NCBI GenBank assembly: GCA_002499455.1
Contig: DALN01000161.1
Coordinates: 32,189-48,411, forward strand
Origin: Methanoculleus sp. UBA77
GTDB taxonomy: Archaea; Halobacteriota; Methanomicrobia; Methanomicrobiales; Methanoculleaceae
DNA: 16,223 nt
Direction: 5' to 3'
Shown here one piece after another: positions 14,159-16,223 of the stretch. Position 1 is the stretch's first letter. Every line of letters begins with the position of its first letter. Both the position numbers and the translations under genes were made by a program. The notes beneath the pieces were generated by a model. That model was given only the letters and a program-made list of their open reading frames with translations, was not told the DNA's origin and searched no databases.

Positions 14159-14989
14159 TCAGTCCCGCTCGTTGCCGATTCTGATGACCTCATGCACGAG
14201 GAGATCAAAGTCTTCCTGCCTGCTGCGGTGGTTCGTGATGGCAACGTGCAGGTAGTTTCTGCCCCGGATGGTGACGGTTGAGGGGACGGCTATCCCCCTC
14301 TCCTGGAGTTCTGTCTCGATCCGCTTGTTCAGGCCGTTAAGTTCGGCATCGGTCAGGCCGGGCCGGACGTAGCGGAAATTGACGATGTTCAGCGAGACCG
14401 GCAGCGCGAGTTCGAGCCCCGGAGCGGACGCGACCAGTCCGGCCAGGTAGTGCGCCTGGTCGATGTTCTGCTGGATGATGCGCCCGTACTTCGCGACGCC
14501 ATGCTCTTTGAACGTCATCCAGGCCTTGAGCGCGTGAAAACCGCGCGAGAGTTCAAAACCGTAATCGGAGAGCCAGGGGACGTCGATGCCGGTCAACCCG
14601 CGCTCTCCTTCGCCGTGGGCGAGGTACGTCGGGGTCAGCGAGAATGCCCGGCGATGATCGTCGGCGTTCCTGACGAGGATGCAGGCGATGGGGTACTGCA
14701 GGTACATCCACTTATGCAGGTCGAACGCCAGGGAGTCCGCCCGCTCCATGCCGGCGACGAGATGCCTGTACCGGGGAGCGATGGCCGTCCAGGCGCCGCT
14801 CGCACCGTCGACGTGGAACCAGCACCTCTCCGCGGCGCAGATATCCGCGAGAGCGTTGAGATCGTCTATGGCGGCCGTGTTGGTCGTCCCGGCGGCCCCG
14901 ACGACGCAGGCGGGGAGAAGCCCGTTCTCACGGTCGTCTGCGATAGCCGCTTTCAGCGCCTCAAGGTCGATCTGCATAAACTCGTTCAC
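14159..14989 (-). pseudogene. C-terminal part of a PLP-dependent group II amino-acid decarboxylase (truncated)
   Basis: 276 residues from a GTG codon, against roughly 450-490 for the family. Retained: AGTTNTAAIDD (33-43), the PLP-nitrogen-binding aspartate D61 in FHVDGASGAW, and the Schiff-base lysine K93 in DLHKWMYLQYP. Missing: the N-terminal half with the PLP-phosphate loop and the ring-stacking histidine. Family-like sequence continues upstream of the GTG (RIPV in front of NEF, to about 15001) and then turns into unrelated residues before a TAG, so the break is near 15001 and the GTG is an internal codon. Intact relatives remove the carboxyl group from amino acids such as tyrosine, tryptophan or glutamate. 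This copy should be inactive unless a separate gene supplies the other half. The reading frame to the stop is otherwise clean, suggesting recent truncation. Confidence 0.8.
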
Positions 14990-15036
14990 GGGAATCCGGG
15001 GCAGAGATGGATCCGGCTCACTCGCTCTTCTGTTCT

Positions 15037-15051
15037 AAAAAAGAACGGGGT
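15037..15051 (-). terminator. T6 element downstream of the aquaporin remnant
   Basis: The minus strand reads GTTCTTTTTTAGAAC just after the aquaporin stop codon: a T-run flanked by complementary GTTCT and AGAAC. This is a plausible archaeal terminator. Confidence 0.45.
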
Positions 15052-15299
15052 TATTCCCCGGTGAGGAAATCGTAGAGGTACGCGGCGAGGACCGCACCGA
15101 CGATCGGGCCGATGATGTAGATCGGGAAGAACTCCCAGAGATTCTGTCCCCCGAGGAGCCAGTCGCCGAGGTATGGCCCGAACGTCCGGGCGGGGTTCAG
15201 CGACGCCCCGGTCAGGTTCCCGGTCGTCGTGATGATTCCCGCGACCGCGAGGCCCACCATAAGCCCGGCGAAGCCCGGCGGGATCCGGATTTGCCCCAC
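15051..15299 (-). pseudogene. C-terminal remnant of an aquaporin/glycerol-facilitator (MIP family) channel
   Basis: 82 residues from a GTG at 15299, against about 220-250 for MIP channels. It contains the conserved PPGFAGL entry to the fifth helix, the second pore motif with flanks in GASLNPARTFGP, and the last helix (about residues 57-77, IYIIGPIVGAVLAAYLYDFL). The first pore loop and the first four helices are absent. In-frame translation upstream of the GTG shows no channel sequence and meets a TAA, so homology ends near 15299. MIP pores move water or small neutral solutes across the membrane, but one-third of the fold cannot form a pore. It reads toward the decarboxylase remnant on the same strand, with a T-rich element between. 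The clean frame suggests loss of the 5' part rather than gradual decay. Confidence 0.8.
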
Positions 15300-15424
15300 G
15301 CCTGCGTCCGGGCGGATGGGGCCGGCGTGCGAGGGAGAGCGATGCAGACCGATCTCTCCGGGAGCAACGGATGGCCTCAGGAGTTATCGGTGCTCGGGTG
15401 CCGGTCAACCGACGACGCGGTGTC

Positions 15425-16075
15425 TCAGTCTTCCACCGGGGCGTTCCTTGCCTCGCGGGCAAACGCAAGCGTCCTCTCCGGGTTGCGGACACCATCTCTC
15501 TTGACACCGGTATGCACATCGACGCCGTACGGGCGGACCTTCCGTATTGCCTCCCGGACATTCTCCGGCGTGAGTCCTCCGGCGAGTATCACGGGAATCG
15601 CTGAGTCCGCAACAATCCTTGCACTGATGTTCCAGTCGTGAGGGATCCCCGTTCCCCCGAGTTTCTCCGCCGTTCTGGTGTCGAGGATGAGCGCGTCGGC
15701 ATGGAGCTCGTAGCGTTTTGCGGTCGTTATCGCCGATTCGTCCATCACGTGAACGGCTTTGATGATCCTGACGTAGGGCAGGGCGTCACGGATGCGGTCT
15801 ATCTCCGATGGCTCGACGGTGTCCTGGACCTGCAGCGTCGTGCAGCGCGAATCTTTCACGAGCCTGATGAGGGCTTCCGTCTCCTGCAGGTGGGTGACCG
15901 CGACCGGCTCGATGAACGGCGGGAGGTGCCGGACCATCTCCGCGGCATCGTCCGGGGTGACGAAGTCGCAGCTCCTGTGGGTCACGCCCATGATGAACCC
16001 GACGGCGTCGCAGCCCGCGTCGATGGCGCACTGCATATCCGCAAGGCTGGCCGTTCCGCAGAATTTGACACGCAT
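15425..16075 (-). CDS. Phosphoribosylanthranilate isomerase-like protein (TrpF family), divergent
   Basis: 216 residues, the usual size of this (beta/alpha)8 enzyme. TrpF converts N-phosphoribosylanthranilate to the carboxyphenylamino-deoxyribulose phosphate in tryptophan synthesis. The catalytic residues are in place: C6 in VKFCG (general base) and D132 in LILDT (general acid), with R34 in THRSC near the usual substrate-binding arginine. Phosphate-binding features are GGTG (140-143), DW (147-148), ILAGGLTPENV (163-173) and PYGVDVHTGV (182-191). Departures: KFCGTAS instead of KICGIT, LQVQD where most have LHG, and HTG for SSG. The gene stands alone with no other trp gene nearby. It may be a paralogue with a changed substrate or simply a lineage variant. 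The ATG at 16075 begins the first strand exactly; a longer in-frame ATG at 16177 adds an unlikely 34-residue arm. Confidence 0.8.
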   Translation of the reverse strand: MRVKFCGTASLADMQCAIDAGCDAVGFIMGVTHRSCDFVTPDDAAEMVRHLPPFIEPVAVTHLQETEALIRLVKDSRCTTLQVQDTVEPSEIDRIRDALPYVRIIKAVHVMDESAITTAKRYELHADALILDTRTAEKLGGTGIPHDWNISARIVADSAIPVILAGGLTPENVREAIRKVRPYGVDVHTGVKRDGVRNPERTLAFAREARNAPVED

Positions 16076-16223
16076 CAGATACTCTCTGACGTTATGGCAG
16101 ATAGGGTGTGCGGGAGCATCCGGTATGCAGGGAGGATCGCCGTCGGTCGAGGAACGTCTGGAAAATTGCCCGGGCATGATCCCGGCTGCCCCTACGGTTC
16201 GATACCCCGTTCTCGGACCGCGG
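16076..16223. other. Upstream region of the TrpF-like gene; no gene seen
   Basis: 148 bases to the window edge. It contains a 10-bp palindrome TGCCCGGGCA at 16167-16176 next to an A-run (GAAAATT). There is no convincing TATA box close to the start codon and no RNA gene. Confidence 0.3.

Noticed and set aside
15261..15280. Tandem 10-base duplication AAGCCCGGCG x2
   Set aside because: It encodes the conserved PPGFAGL of MIP channels on the minus strand, so it is explained by protein conservation rather than a repeat element.
14986..15561. A 191-residue minus-strand open frame across the aquaporin remnant
   Set aside because: It is a different frame from the channel sequence, with Arg/Pro-rich translation and no motif.
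16167..16176. Palindrome TGCCCGGGCA upstream of the TrpF-like gene
   Set aside because: It is a short GC palindrome expected by chance in this composition, with no partner sites and no position relative to a promoter.
16195..16223. GGTTCGATACCCC near the right edge looks like a tRNA T-loop
   Set aside because: The flanking bases do not form the 5-bp T-stem (TACGG against CCCCG pairs at only two positions), and no anticodon or acceptor stem can be drawn in the visible sequence.

Overview
The window looks like chromosomal DNA from a methanogenic archaeon. A GC-rich genome of the Methanomicrobiales, perhaps Methanoculleus or a close relative, fits best. This rests on archaeal TATA-box promoters with short or absent leaders, an archaeal-type riboflavin-pathway reductase, an archaeal FMN-binding glutamate-synthase-like protein, a TreT-type glycosyltransferase, and multi-PAS histidine kinases with a THDIRN H-box. 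The genus is an inference from protein style, not from a search. I see no tRNA, rRNA, CRISPR array, insertion sequence or phage gene.

Layout. Left part (1-5135): a small two-helix membrane protein (-), an NAD-dependent sugar-nucleotide epimerase (-), a GltB-type FMN protein (-), a divergent surface lipoprotein (+) and a riboflavin/F420-pathway reductase (-). Middle (5354-9062): a membrane-bound PAS histidine kinase followed 4 bases later by a receiver-only response regulator (+), then a trehalose-synthase-type glycosyltransferase with its own promoter (+). Next (9090-11187): an Hsp20 chaperone (-) and, across a 376-base GC-rich gap rich in hairpins, a divergent two-lobed ferritin-like protein (+). 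Then a soluble three-PAS/GAF histidine kinase (-), convergent with the ferritin-like gene.

Right part (13638-15424) is a decay zone. It holds a startless 4Fe-4S ferredoxin fragment (+), the C-terminal half of a PLP-dependent group II decarboxylase (-) and the C-terminal third of an aquaporin/GlpF channel (-). All three lack their N-terminal parts. Beyond it lies a stand-alone, divergent TrpF-like protein (-).

How the genes may work together. The kinase/regulator pair (and perhaps the soluble kinase, which has no regulator of its own here) would form a phosphorelay acting through protein contacts, since the regulator has no DNA-binding domain. TreT (compatible solute), Hsp20 and the ferritin-like protein suggest a stress-related neighbourhood, but nothing shows co-regulation. 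The other genes are single metabolic or envelope genes. I found no clearly new multi-gene system. The most promising items are the two-lobed ferritin-like protein with one intact and one degenerate metal site, the structured gap in front of it, the paired repeats in the kinase promoter, and the cluster of gene remnants.
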